Source of the DNA: DATKMS01 sp035541735 | Lineage (GTDB): Bacteria > Desulfobacterota > Binatia > HRBIN30 | DNA length: 64,000 bases | Direction: 5' to 3' | Assembly: GCA_035541735.1 (NCBI GenBank) | Contig: DATKMS010000023.1 | Coordinates: forward strand, 16,270 to 80,269 | In this document: in pieces, positions 1 to 8,378 of the stretch | How the letters are laid out: every line of letters starts with the position of its first letter | How positions within the stretch are numbered: the first letter of the stretch is position 1 | Program-made: the position numbers and the translations under genes | Notes under the pieces: generated by a model | Told to the model about the DNA's origin: nothing | The model's input: the letters and a program-made list of their open reading frames with translations, nothing else | Database searches by the model: none

Positions 1-1399
1 CGCTCTCCACGCGCACCATGCCGCCGTGAGCATCGATCATCGACTTGGCGATGAACAGCCCGAGCCCGGTGCCTTCGGTCTGCGGGGCTGACGAAAGCCG
101 CTGATATTTTCCGAACAGCTGATGCTGTTGCTCCGGCGGTATACCAGGACCGGTATCCTTGATGCGCACCTCGACGGTCCCGTTGTAACTGCTCGTCTCG
201 ACGGTGACACGCCCGGTGGGCGGCGTGTACTTGATGGCGTTGCCCACGAGGTTGACGAATACGCGGTCCATCTGCACCCGGTCCACGAGCAGAGGCGGCA
301 CAGGGTGGAGATCCTCGGTCAGCTCGATGCGCTTTACACGGGCGAGCGGACCTTGGTAGCGCACCACCTGATGCAGCACCTCGTTGATGTTCGTGGCCGC
401 ACGATGGAGACGGAGTGCTCCGGCCTCGATCTTCGAGAGGTCGAGGAAGTTCATGATCAGATGCAGCAGTCCACGAGCGCTGGAATCGATGCTGACCAAC
501 ATCTCGCGACAGGCGGAGTCGACGTCGGTGTCGTTCAGCAGGATCTCCGTGTATCCCACGATGATGCTCACCGGGTTCTTCATATCGTGGGAGATCATGG
601 CCAGAAAATCGGCCTTCATGGTTTCGATCTGGCGGCGTTCGGTGACGTCGCGCCCGATGCCTTGAAAGCCACGGACGCCGCCGTCGACAAGAATCGGCCG
701 GGTCTTCACCTCCAGGATGATCACTCGGTTGCTCTCAGACTTGAGATGGGCCTCGGAAGAGGGTTGGCCGGCTTGGAGACCCCGCCGTCGTAGCTCGTGC
801 GCCGGAGTGGGGCTCGTCGGCGCCAGGAAGTCACCAAGCGATCTTCCTTCTGTGTCCGCACGCTCACGCCCAACGAGGTTCAGAAACACCTCATTGACCT
901 GCTGCAGAACGCCGTCGTTGTCGCAGACGAAGATGGCATCCGAGGCGTTTTCGAAGAGCTCGCGGAAGCGTTCCGCAGACGCGCGCACCGCCTCATTCAG
1001 GGATTCGCGTTCGCGCAGCAGGCGCAAGCGCTCCCGATTGCGCTCGAGGACGAGCGGAAGATCGGTCAGGTGTGACAGATCTGGCCGCTTGACGATGTAG
1101 TCCCAGGCTCCCAGGCGCATGGCGTCAACGGCGACGCTGGCGTCGTCGGTTCCGGTCAGCATGATCACGCAGACCGATGGGTACTCGGCGCGCAGCGAAC
1201 GCAGTACGTCTAGGCCGTCGCCGTCGGGTAGGCCCCGGTCGAGGAGCACGAAGGTCGGGAGCGCCTCTTGGAGGCTGCGTCGGCACTCAGCGCCATTGGC
1301 GACGTGACGCACCTGGAAGCCGGTGCGGTCGAGCGCCTTCTGCGCCAAACGTGCCTGCCCGGGATCGTCCTCAACAAGCAGAATGTCGTTCGGTTGCAT
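1..1399 (-). CDS. Hybrid sensor histidine kinase, receiver-PAS-HisKA-HATPase (3' end off window)
   Basis: Signalling kinase of a two-component system, truncated by the left edge, about 466 residues visible. Reading the minus strand from the ATG at 1399: an N-terminal receiver domain (ILLVEDDPGQ, phospho-acceptor in LLDRGLPDGDG, conserved Lys in YIVKRPD), then a PAS domain (about residues 135-260), an H-box MISHDMKNPVSII, an N-box NLVGNAIKYTPP, a G1 box DTGPGIPPEQ and a G2 box TGLGLFIAKS. No membrane segment is visible, so it is probably cytoplasmic. The receiver-first order means it can itself be controlled by phosphotransfer. Its start overlaps the end of the upstream response regulator by 29 bases, which implies co-transcription and translational coupling. 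Signal unknown. Confidence 0.93.
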   Translation of the reverse strand, partial: MQPNDILLVEDDPGQARLAQKALDRTGFQVRHVANGAECRRSLQEALPTFVLLDRGLPDGDGLDVLRSLRAEYPSVCVIMLTGTDDASVAVDAMRLGAWDYIVKRPDLSHLTDLPLVLERNRERLRLLRERESLNEAVRASAERFRELFENASDAIFVCDNDGVLQQVNEVFLNLVGRERADTEGRSLGDFLAPTSPTPAHELRRRGLQAGQPSSEAHLKSESNRVIILEVKTRPILVDGGVRGFQGIGRDVTERRQIETMKADFLAMISHDMKNPVSIIVGYTEILLNDTDVDSACREMLVSIDSSARGLLHLIMNFLDLSKIEAGALRLHRAATNINEVLHQVVRYQGPLARVKRIELTEDLHPVPPLLVDRVQMDRVFVNLVGNAIKYTPPTGRVTVETSSYNGTVEVRIKDTGPGIPPEQQHQLFGKYQRLSSAPQTEGTGLGLFIAKSMIDAHGGMVRVES

Positions 1400-1859
1400 G
1401 GCGCGTGTGACCCGCGTTCTCCGGCAACTCGATCACCTCGATGAACATTCCGAGCTTCACGACCCGATCGATGAACGAGTCCATCCCAACCGGCTTCACG
1501 ACGTAGCCGTTGGCACCCAGTTCGTAAGCCCGATTGATCTCATTTTGATTGTCGGTCGACGTCAGCATGATGACGGGAATTTTCATCAGGCTTGGATCGC
1601 TCTTCAGGTGCAAGAGCACTTCGAAACCATCGAGTCGCGGCATGCGCACGTCCAGCAGCACAACGCTCGGGTCCGGGTACACGCTTGTATCTTGGTATGC
1701 ACCCGTGCGGGAAACATAGTCGATGGCCTCTTGGCCGTCTGCGACCCTGACGAGGTGGTTGATGATCCCCCCGCGGCGGAGGTTCTTCTCCAGGAGTCGG
1801 GCATGGCCGTCGTCGTCCTCGACCAAGAGAATGGTCACGCGCTTGTGCTCTGGGGTCAT
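1371..1859 (-). CDS. Response regulator receiver protein, Rcp1-like
   Basis: Stand-alone CheY-type receiver of 162 residues with no output domain. Visible motifs are the acidic pair in ILLVEDDDGHARLL, the phospho-Asp in VVLLDVRMPRLDGFE, the Thr in IMLTSTDN and the Lys in GYVVKPVGMD. The segment between beta-2 and beta-3 (DGQEAIDYVSRTGAY) is long, as in the Rcp1 family that pairs with phytochrome-type or hybrid kinases. I chose ATG 1859 because AGGAGG lies six bases upstream; a longer in-frame extension to 1919 lacks such a site. The stop lies inside the following kinase gene, its likely partner. Output probably runs through protein-protein contact or phosphorelay. Confidence 0.93.
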   Translation of the reverse strand: MTPEHKRVTILLVEDDDGHARLLEKNLRRGGIINHLVRVADGQEAIDYVSRTGAYQDTSVYPDPSVVLLDVRMPRLDGFEVLLHLKSDPSLMKIPVIMLTSTDNQNEINRAYELGANGYVVKPVGMDSFIDRVVKLGMFIEVIELPENAGHTRHATERHSAC

Positions 1860-2158
1860 TCCAAACCTCCTGCGTCCAGGGCTGGAGTGCTGTGTAGCGA
1901 GTGTGCCACTGTCATTCATCCCGAAGGCGCCGGGTCAGAACGCAACGCAAAGCTCATGCCACGAATCCTGTGGCGCTGGAGTAAATCAAAACGCTCGTGC
2001 GCGGGGCTGGTAACGCCAAAGCGGCGTAAGCCTGGTGCGCTTTTGGACGGTGCTTGCGTTCGCACAACGGGTCGGGTAATTCCGGCCCCGAGCACACCGC
2101 ATACCGTCTGTCGTCCGGAGGACTCGACCGCTCAGCCGGTGGCACAGGAGGGTGAGAA

Positions 2159-2602
2159 ATGGGAAACAACGCCAGCGAGAAGCACGAAAGCTCCCTGGGA
2201 GCGATCCTCGGATGGGGTAGCCTGGCGGTCTTCGCGATCTGCTTTGCCTGGTACGTGGGCGCACCGCTGATCATTGGCGAACGTTGGGCAGACAAGAAGA
2301 ACGAGGCGATTCAGTTGGTGAAGGACTCCAAGCCGCTGGGAACGGACACGCTGTACGACATGATTCGTGCCTTTTCTCTGAAAGCCAAGGAGAAGGATGT
2401 CTTCATCGGTGAGTTCAGCTGGGATGCGATCCAACAAGATGGACCTGAGTACCAGGTGACGCTGTTGTGGACCGAAGGGTCGGAGCGCAAGGTGGCGCTT
2501 TGGCGCGTCAACCTGCAAGCAAAGGAGATCCGGCCTCAAGGGAACGAAGCCGCGGGCCTACCGCAACGGCTCAGCGGAGATCCAGCTGCACACTCGTCTT
2601 AG
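2159..2602 (+). CDS. Small single-pass membrane protein, function unknown
   Basis: A 147-residue protein preceded by AGGAGGG at the right spacing for ATG 2159. One hydrophobic segment (about residues 14-38, AILGWGSLAVFAICFAWYVG) follows a short polar N-terminus, then a soluble domain of about 100 residues with alternating charged and hydrophobic positions (for example YQVTLLWTEGSERKVALWRV) that looks like a beta-rich periplasmic fold. I do not recognise a family. It is divergent from the two-component pair at 1-1859, with about 300 bases between them that hold no gene and presumably both promoters. A short GC hairpin follows the stop. Confidence 0.7.
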   Translation: MGNNASEKHESSLGAILGWGSLAVFAICFAWYVGAPLIIGERWADKKNEAIQLVKDSKPLGTDTLYDMIRAFSLKAKEKDVFIGEFSWDAIQQDGPEYQVTLLWTEGSERKVALWRVNLQAKEIRPQGNEAAGLPQRLSGDPAAHSS

Positions 2603-2618
2603 CCCTGCACTCGCAGGG
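2603..2618 (+). terminator. Short GC hairpin after the small membrane protein gene
   Basis: CCCTGC, four bases, GCAGGG, starting one base after the stop codon at 2602 and lying between convergent genes. There is no T run, so it is at best a weak terminator. Confidence 0.3.
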
Positions 2619-2637
2619 GAAGGGTTGCGTCCGCTGT

Positions 2638-3075
2638 CAGACTCGCTGACGTTCAAGGTTGCTCGCAGCGCGCAGGGCGTGTTCGGTTACCATCCAACGC
2701 GGACACAGGAGGATAAATCCGCGAGAGACCACCGTTATGACGAACAGGTCGTCGATGAGACCCACGGGAAAATGCTGCGTCGGGCATCAAGTCGCGCGCG
2801 GCCACGCCATAGCCTATGGCAAATGCAACAGCGATCTTGCCGAAGAGTGGTGCCTGACGATCAAGCAACAACCGCACGTACACAGGAAGGCCGAGCAGAA
2901 GCGAGTTTCCCACTCCGGGCCACCCATTCTCCTTCCAGCTCGCCACCAATCCACGGCCCAGAAGCGGTGTCACCAACGCAAGCAAAAGGAACACGCAAGC
3001 CCGCAACACCCAGATGGCCCAGAGGCTCGCGGACCGGCGTAGAAACCGGCCAGTGCGGCGTAAGCCATATCGCAC
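2638..3075 (-). pseudogene. DUF1232 (YkvA-like) membrane protein, frameshifted
   Basis: On the minus strand one frame encodes a hydrophobic N-terminal segment (WAIWVLRACVFLLLALV) and the first half of a DUF1232 signature (LPVYVRLLLDRQAPLF, then RDLMPDAAF). The second half (PVGLIDDLFVITVV, then LLCPRW) sits in the next frame and ends at 2638-2640. The two halves join perfectly if one base is removed from the run TTTT (minus strand, 2769-2772), giving DLMPDAAF-PVGLIDDLF. The break is therefore a one-base insertion in a homopolymer, either a real frameshift or an assembly error. The start is uncertain: GTG 3075 is suggested, but the frame stays open to a TTG at 3366 that has a GAGGGAAG behind it. 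Confidence 0.62.
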
Positions 3076-3078
3076 CCC

Positions 3079-3590
3079 CTTGAAGAGATTCGTCGTCCCG
3101 GCACTCAATTGCCCCTCCAAGGGCTCAATGCCAAGGCCTGTGGCGAGTACGACACGCAAAGGTTGAGACGTCACGCTCGCCGCGCCACGAAGGTGTTGGA
3201 TCAGCGTACCGCCTCCCGCGCAAGCGGTAGATCCCCGCGCCTTCAGCTGGTGGACAAGCATCTGGTGGAATTGGCAAGGCACCGCCCCGACCGTCGGCGC
3301 GAGCCGGGGCCTGGTCGCAGCTGTCGACGCCGCGAGGCACAAACCGCCTATCAGTGCCGCCGCCAAGTTGAACTTCCCTCGGGACCGCCGATCAAGAGTG
3401 ACTGCCTCGCGCCTCTGGCACGTTCGTCATCAAAAACACCGCTTTCAGCTCGGCCGCCATGCGCGTGACGGAGCAATTACCGCGCAAGTGCGGCGCGGTG
3501 CCGGAAACACGATGGCACCTGGCTTGCTCCTCGCGAGGACGCGAGAACAGTGCAGCTCATGGCTGCTGGAGACACTGGAGGACGAAAAAG
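3079..3590. other. Intergenic stretch without a convincing gene
   Basis: About 500 bases between the broken DUF1232 gene (minus) and the XRE regulator (plus). The minus frame that feeds into the DUF1232 ORF is open to a TTG at 3366 and would begin with an Ala-rich hydrophobic segment (LIGGLCLAAS), but the rest resembles no family I know. I see no other coding, RNA or repeat signal. Confidence 0.4.
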
Positions 3591-3833
3591 ATGTTCGACC
3601 GTATGAGCGAGCTAGTCCGTGCCTTGCGCCGCGAACTCAAGATGACGCAAGAGGAGTTCGCACACGAGTTGGGCATAACAGTTGGGACTGTGAATCGCTG
3701 GGAGAACGGTCGCTTTCGACCCAGCAAGCTAGCTCGTGCCACTCTCTTTGAATTCGCCAGCAAGCACGGGCTGTCGCTCGAAATACTTGCACAGAGGGAA
3801 GAGAACAACACCAAGGCCACGGCTCGTCACTGA
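3591..3833 (+). CDS. XRE/Cro-type helix-turn-helix regulator
   Basis: An 80-residue DNA-binding protein. Residues about 5-65 form a lambda-repressor-like fold: LVRALRRELKMTQEEFAHEL is helices 1-2, and GITVGTVNRWENGRFRPS is the recognition helix with the usual W-E-N-G-R signature; LARATLFEFASKHGL closes the domain. GGAGGA lies eight bases before ATG 3591; upstream in-frame Met codons give an unrelated tail. Such orphan Cro-like proteins act as homodimeric repressors, or as antitoxins when a toxin lies next to them. No toxin partner is evident here, so the target is unknown. Confidence 0.85.
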   Translation: MFDRMSELVRALRRELKMTQEEFAHELGITVGTVNRWENGRFRPSKLARATLFEFASKHGLSLEILAQREENNTKATARH

Positions 3834-3905
3834 CGCAATCCCTCCCAGCGTCTTCGCCTTCCGTCACTCAATCAGGCATGCCGCAAGCCACATTCTTTCG
3901 GAGTC

Positions 3906-4295
3906 CTATATGCCCCGGCCGCTGGCGAGTAGCCGCTCCAGCTTGTCGCGCACCACATTCGGATCGACGATCGGCTTTGCCACGTAGTCGTCGCAGCCCG
4001 CCGCCAGCGCCTTCTGTTCGTCGCCTGCCATTGCCTGCGCCGTGAGCGCAATGATTGGAATGCTGCGACCTATGTCCATCGTTCGGATCCGCCGGGTCGC
4101 CTCCCATCCATCCATGACCGGCATCTTCAAATCCATGAAAATCAGATCCGGCCTTTCTGTCTCGACCATTCCCAGGGCTTCTTGTCCGTTGCTCGCCTCG
4201 AAGATTTCGAAGTCGCCGATCCGCTTCAGCCGGTAGACGAGGATCCGCCGGTTGTCGAGATTGTCTTCGACCACAAGGATCCTCTTTCGCTCCAT
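3906..4295 (-). CDS. Response regulator receiver protein, DivK/CheY-like
   Basis: Single-domain receiver of 129 residues. Motifs: ILVVEDNLDNRRIL (acidic pocket), LIFMDLKMPVMDGWEATRRI (phospho-Asp in MDLKMP), IIALTAQAMAGDEQKAL (switch Thr) and DDYVAKPIVDP (Lys). The M-x-G-D-E-x-K-A-L-x-A-G-C-D-D-Y pattern is typical of receivers that sit in hybrid-kinase phosphorelays or the DivK group. ATG 4295 is used because the receiver fold begins immediately after it; the upstream Met at 4319 adds only MVWCGNRS. The ribosome-binding site is weak. No kinase is adjacent; the closest lies 2.5 kb away. Confidence 0.9.
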   Translation of the reverse strand: MERKRILVVEDNLDNRRILVYRLKRIGDFEIFEASNGQEALGMVETERPDLIFMDLKMPVMDGWEATRRIRTMDIGRSIPIIALTAQAMAGDEQKALAAGCDDYVAKPIVDPNVVRDKLERLLASGRGI

Positions 4296-4365
4296 CGATC
4301 TATTCCCGCACCAAACCAACTGCGCCCTACGTGGATCCCCTCTCGAGTCGCTTCAAGTCCTCTTT

Positions 4366-4416
4366 ACAAAACAAAGGGGCCGGCCACGATGTGACCAGCC
4401 CCCCTCTTTGTTTGCA
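4366..4416 (-). terminator. Rho-independent terminator after the secreted-paralogue cluster
   Basis: An inverted repeat with arms AAACAAAGGGGC (4369-4380) and GCCCCCCTCTTTGTTT (4398-4413), with small bulges. Read on the minus strand, the second arm ends in a T-rich TTTGTTTTG. It lies 25 bases past the stop of the last paralogue gene (4441), so it probably ends that transcript. Confidence 0.7.
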
Positions 4417-4440
4417 AAGGTACTCGCGGCTTCCTCAGGG

Positions 4441-5703
4441 TCACTGCGGCGTATACCGGACAAAGTCTCCCTTGCCTGCTGGCAGTCCAACCTCATTCAG
4501 GTTGACGGCCGTCGACGCCACACCGCCCGTGATCGAATCCGTACGGAATTCCTGCGCTACAGCCAGCAGCCCTTGGCCGATGCTCAGATTGCCATCCTTC
4601 ACACCGCGGATCCTCGTCTGTCCTGCGAGCGTACCTTGCACACCCACATTAAATACCGAGCCGGCTTCCCCACCTGGCTTGGTATCGATGTTCGAAAGCG
4701 GCGTATCACTGTAGCACTGGACCCGCGTAGCGGTAGACATGCGCTGCTCAAATTCGTTGAAGATGAGGAACTGTACCACGGTGATTGCCTCTGGTTCATC
4801 CGTCGACAAGTCCTCCGTGCACGGAACGAGCGTTAGCCTGTTCGTGATCTTTCGCTGATTTGCATCCCCTGGATCTGGAGCCTGATCAAAAAAGTTATTG
4901 AGAATGAGGGTATCGGGGCAGGCGGCATAGTTGGCAGTTGGACACGGTGAACCGGTTCCGGTCGTCGCCCCAAGGCACATCAGTGCATTGCATTCACCCA
5001 GCGGGCAATCCGTGTTCACGTTACAGCCTTTGCCGTCATTCGTACCGGACGTACACCGTCCAGCGCCGCACGAGCCTGCGCCGCACTGTGTACCACCCGC
5101 TGTGCACACCGTCTGACTTCCCACACAGACGCGTTGCGCATCCGGCGGCTCACTTGTGGACACAACGGAGGTTTGGAAGCCGATGGCGTTGTACGTGCTG
5201 GTGTCGACATCCTGCACGACACCATTCACCCGGCGAAACGTATAGATGGACGCCTCTCCTTTGAGGTCATTGGCGTTTACCGGCAACGGTACGTTCTGAT
5301 TGTTCACTTCGATGCACTTCAGTTCGCCCAAGAACGGATCTCGACCGGCGATCAGCGGGGTCGAACTACCGTTGCTCACTTGCCACGCGAAGGGCTGCCC
5401 CGGTGAAAGTGCAATATTGAAATTGAAGGGCTGACAGTCCGTGCCGCTCACAAAAAAGCAGTGAACATTGCGCGCATTTTGCGAAGTATTCGTCAGCTGG
5501 ACAACGGTCTCGGTGACTGGGTCCGCCGGCCCCGTCGGCTGCGTATTCACCTGAATTTTCGGAAAGACAAGGTAGCCGGCAGGGACATCCGAGGCGGGAA
5601 ATGGCGATGGAGGGTTCTGAGCCGAAACCGGCGCCACCCCAGCGCCGAAAAGGACAGCTGCCAACCCCGCAACCGTCGACTTCCACACTGCACGTGCCCT
5701 CAT
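4441..5703 (-). CDS. Secreted Cys-containing paralogue, subtype A (copy 1)
   Basis: A 420-residue exported protein of unknown function. ATG 5703 has AAGGAGA six bases upstream and opens a signal peptide (basic start, then VAGLAAVLFGAGVAPVSA). The mature part carries the motifs shared by all four paralogues in this cluster: a GYLVFPKI strand, T-x-V-Q-L-T-N-T-S, a HCFFV segment, GELKCIEV, YNAIG, ACPDTLILN and LTLVPC. Subtype A also has FNEFEQR, V-Q-G-T-L-x-G-Q-T-R-I-R-G-V and GLLAVAQEF. Between YNAIG and ACPDT it holds a Cys-rich insert (4936-5133) with tandem C-x-S/G-G-T-N-D-G-x-x-C...DCPxGxC units. It is the last gene before the terminator. Probably a surface or periplasmic beta-rich protein. 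Confidence 0.85.
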   Translation of the reverse strand: MRARAVWKSTVAGLAAVLFGAGVAPVSAQNPPSPFPASDVPAGYLVFPKIQVNTQPTGPADPVTETVVQLTNTSQNARNVHCFFVSGTDCQPFNFNIALSPGQPFAWQVSNGSSTPLIAGRDPFLGELKCIEVNNQNVPLPVNANDLKGEASIYTFRRVNGVVQDVDTSTYNAIGFQTSVVSTSEPPDAQRVCVGSQTVCTAGGTQCGAGSCGAGRCTSGTNDGKGCNVNTDCPLGECNALMCLGATTGTGSPCPTANYAACPDTLILNNFFDQAPDPGDANQRKITNRLTLVPCTEDLSTDEPEAITVVQFLIFNEFEQRMSTATRVQCYSDTPLSNIDTKPGGEAGSVFNVGVQGTLAGQTRIRGVKDGNLSIGQGLLAVAQEFRTDSITGGVASTAVNLNEVGLPAGKGDFVRYTPQ

Positions 5704-5772
5704 GGCCTGTCTCCTTTCGCTGACCGATCCGTCACGCTGTTGTGTCCTCAAGTTCACCATGTGCATCCTCGC

Positions 5773-6939
5773 TCAAGGTGTGGAGGATAGCTGTATGGTT
5801 CCTGGAGTTGTAAAGACACAGGGACCGGAATTTGAAGGGCAATCGGCATCGCGCATGCAGGTGATAAACAGCGTCGTGTTACTGCAGATCCCCTCGCCAT
5901 GAAGATTGGCCGCCGCGGAAGCAGTATTCGCCACGCTGTCACCGTAGAAGGTCTCGGCAACTCCCACTACTGGAACCGCCGGACCCGTAGACACCACCGA
6001 CTTGAACGCCCCGGTCATATACGGCGTGTCAGTAAGGCTCACGAGCGACTGAGAGAGAACAAAGCTGCCCCAACAAGGAAATGGCCCATTCCCCCGGCTG
6101 ATCGCCGTCTCCTCTTCGTCTTCGAACGCAAAAGTCAGCTTAAAGTTGCTGGTCGTCAGTGCCTCGAAGTCCAGAGTGCACGGCACAACGGTCACACGTG
6201 TCTCGACACGTGATTGGCCAGTAGAGCAGGTCAGGCTTTGGCATGTGCTGCCATTGTTACACGGCGCGCCGCTATTGGTCCCCCCAACGCAGCGACCGCC
6301 ATTTCCAAGCCCTTCGATAACCTGATCGGGCCCCTCTCTATTGAAGTTCACAATCAGGGACGCGGGACACGCACTATAGTCAGAGTCATTAAGGCTGAGA
6401 GTGTTACTCCCGGTGTTGCTCCCGAGACCCTGCACGGCCACAGCATTGTACTTGCTGACGGCGTTCCTCGTCACCGAGCCCGATCTGTCTACTAAGGTGG
6501 CCTCGCCCTTTACCGCGTTGTGCTTGACTGGCGTATCGGAGATGTCGACCTCGGCACAGATCAGCGCGCCCTCGAAATTTTCGGGTAGCGGCGGAATCAA
6601 ACCAGGATCGAGACCCGTCTGACTATCGGTTGGATTGACCCGGCGTCCGCTGCGTACGCTCCACTCGGTCGGTTGCTGCTTGGTAAGCGCAATCTCGAAA
6701 TCGTTGGGGGAGCAGGTATCACCATTCAAGTAAAAGCAGCGCAAGATATCACTCATGTTGCTGGTGTTCGTGATCTGAATGACGGTATCACGTGTGCCGG
6801 TAGTCACCACCTTGGGGAAGATCAGGATGGACCCCGGGCGCTCGGTCGTGGTCGCCGCACTTGCGACGCCACTCATCAGCGTGCACGCGAGGATCACAGC
6901 CGGAAGCCAGCTAGCGCGCACGTACTGGATCGTCGTCAT
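5773..6939 (-). CDS. Secreted Cys-containing paralogue, subtype B (copy 1)
   Basis: A 388-residue exported protein. ATG 6939 follows AAGGAGG; a signal peptide (WLPAVILACTLMSGVASA) comes next. Shared motifs: PGSILIFPKVV, T-R-D-T-V-I-Q-I-T-N-T-S-N-M, LRCFYLNGDTC, GALICAEV, KGEATLV, YNAVAVQGLG, YSACPASLIVN, VTVVPC. Subtype B lacks FNEFEQR and instead has a C-WGSFVLSQSLVSLTDTPYM-type segment and ends with NLHGEG. It has two Cys-rich cassettes: one before VTVVPC (about 6221-6300) and one at the extreme C-terminus after NLHGEG (about 5814-5896). The second cassette changes the tail compared with copy 2. Same strand, 69 bases upstream of the next paralogue. Confidence 0.85.
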   Translation of the reverse strand: MTTIQYVRASWLPAVILACTLMSGVASAATTTERPGSILIFPKVVTTGTRDTVIQITNTSNMSDILRCFYLNGDTCSPNDFEIALTKQQPTEWSVRSGRRVNPTDSQTGLDPGLIPPLPENFEGALICAEVDISDTPVKHNAVKGEATLVDRSGSVTRNAVSKYNAVAVQGLGSNTGSNTLSLNDSDYSACPASLIVNFNREGPDQVIEGLGNGGRCVGGTNSGAPCNNGSTCQSLTCSTGQSRVETRVTVVPCTLDFEALTTSNFKLTFAFEDEEETAISRGNGPFPCWGSFVLSQSLVSLTDTPYMTGAFKSVVSTGPAVPVVGVAETFYGDSVANTASAAANLHGEGICSNTTLFITCMRDADCPSNSGPCVFTTPGTIQLSSTP

Positions 6940-6999
6940 GGTTCGCCTCCTTCTTGGTACCACCACCTGAACTGCCCCTATCCAGGTCACGCCGCAACC

Positions 7000-8283
7000 T
7001 CAGGGTATCGTGATGATGTCAGTCCCGGCTCTGCTGGGAATTTGCTGCAGATTGTATGCCACTGAGCTGGACTTACCAAAGAACCCCCGCGCAACGCCGA
7101 GCAGGCCGTGCCCTGTAGCCGCGCTACCAACACCGCGGATGCGGGTCTGCCCAACAAGAGTCCCCTGCACATTGAAGCTAAAGATCGAGCGCGAGGGATT
7201 GCCAGTATCGATCAGCGACATTCTGCTTTCGAAGAAGCAGTCGACCTTCCGGCTTGTCGACAGGCGTTGTTCAAACTCGTTGAACACGAGATATTGGGCG
7301 GTGGCTTCCCCAGGCTCTTGCCGCAGAAAATCGTCACCGCACGGCACCAGTGTGAGATCCGTCGTCACCGTCGGCGCTGCATCTGTCGAGATGGATAGCG
7401 GGTCTGGCGCGTTATCAAAGATTTGGTTCAGGACCAGAGTGGCCGGGCAAGCGCCGTACTGCGTATCGTCCAAGACGACGGAACCAGCAGGATGCGCAGC
7501 ATCAGACACCGGCGCGATAAAAGGTATCCCGATCGCGTTGTATCGTGCAACATCGACCCCGCTTGTTTCATCGCCAGATTCTATTGCGGCGCTGCCAATG
7601 AGGTCACCCGGGACATTCGATTGATCCGGCACATCATCCCTTGTGTCAAACTGAATGCACTTCAAGGAACCAACAAAGGGGTCCTCAGGTGTCGGTGGAA
7701 TGCCGCTACCGGCGTTGCTTGGCGCTTGCACGCAAACCCCAGCGCCACATCCGACTCCGCCGGTCGGGCTGCTCGGGTCGAAAGTACAGGGCTGCCCATT
7801 GAGCCCCCCACCCTGGCAGACACCTGTCGAGGTGATCGGAAAATCCTTCCTGGACAACCCCTTGCTCGCGCGCCACGCCAACGGCTGATCTGGCGTAATG
7901 CGAATGTCGAAATCGATTTCCGTCCACCCGGGGACACATGGAGCAAACGCCGACGCATTACCCGCGAGCGGGCAGTCGGTCGAGCTGCCACACACCTTTC
8001 CAGGCTCGGCGGCGGTCTCTGCGCAATGGCTGTTGGCGTTTACGTAAAAGCAGTGCGCACGTTTCGGATCCTTCGAATTGCTGTTGCCCAACTGAAGGAC
8101 GGTATCCGTTTTGCGACTCTCCAGCGTCGCGCTCGTATCGACCACGATCTTCGGCCAGACGAGAACCGCCGCGGGCTTATCGGAGGTGGTGATCCCGCCG
8201 GCAGACGAAACCAAGCCGAGGATCGCAATCCCCAGTGTGAACCCCGCTCGCGCTGCCGATGCAAGCCGTCCTGTCTTCACCAT
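7000..8283 (-). CDS. Secreted Cys-containing paralogue, subtype A (copy 2)
   Basis: A 427-residue exported protein, start ATG 8283 behind AAGGAGA, signal peptide GFTLGIAILGLVSSAGG. It aligns throughout with the gene at 4441-5703: AVLVWPKIVV, AHCFYVN, LAWRASKG, GSLKCIQF, YNAIGIP, YGACPATLVLN, FDNAPDP, LTLVPCGDD, LVFNEFEQRLST, VQGTLVGQTRIRGV, GLLGVARGFFG. Its Cys-rich inserts sit elsewhere than in copy 1: one right after HCFYVNANS (about 7921-8030) and one after LAWRASKGLS (about 7725-7825), while the site used in copy 1 is empty here. It is followed after 60 bases by subtype B copy 1. Function unknown. Confidence 0.85.
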   Translation of the reverse strand: MVKTGRLASAARAGFTLGIAILGLVSSAGGITTSDKPAAVLVWPKIVVDTSATLESRKTDTVLQLGNSNSKDPKRAHCFYVNANSHCAETAAEPGKVCGSSTDCPLAGNASAFAPCVPGWTEIDFDIRITPDQPLAWRASKGLSRKDFPITSTGVCQGGGLNGQPCTFDPSSPTGGVGCGAGVCVQAPSNAGSGIPPTPEDPFVGSLKCIQFDTRDDVPDQSNVPGDLIGSAAIESGDETSGVDVARYNAIGIPFIAPVSDAAHPAGSVVLDDTQYGACPATLVLNQIFDNAPDPLSISTDAAPTVTTDLTLVPCGDDFLRQEPGEATAQYLVFNEFEQRLSTSRKVDCFFESRMSLIDTGNPSRSIFSFNVQGTLVGQTRIRGVGSAATGHGLLGVARGFFGKSSSVAYNLQQIPSRAGTDIITIP

Positions 8284-8378
8284 TGCGCATCTCCTTTCAT
8301 TCCACTCACCCGCTGACCACCAACTCCCGTAGAAACGGTTGGGCTTCATAGCCTGCTCTCACTAGGCCCCGTCACTGG

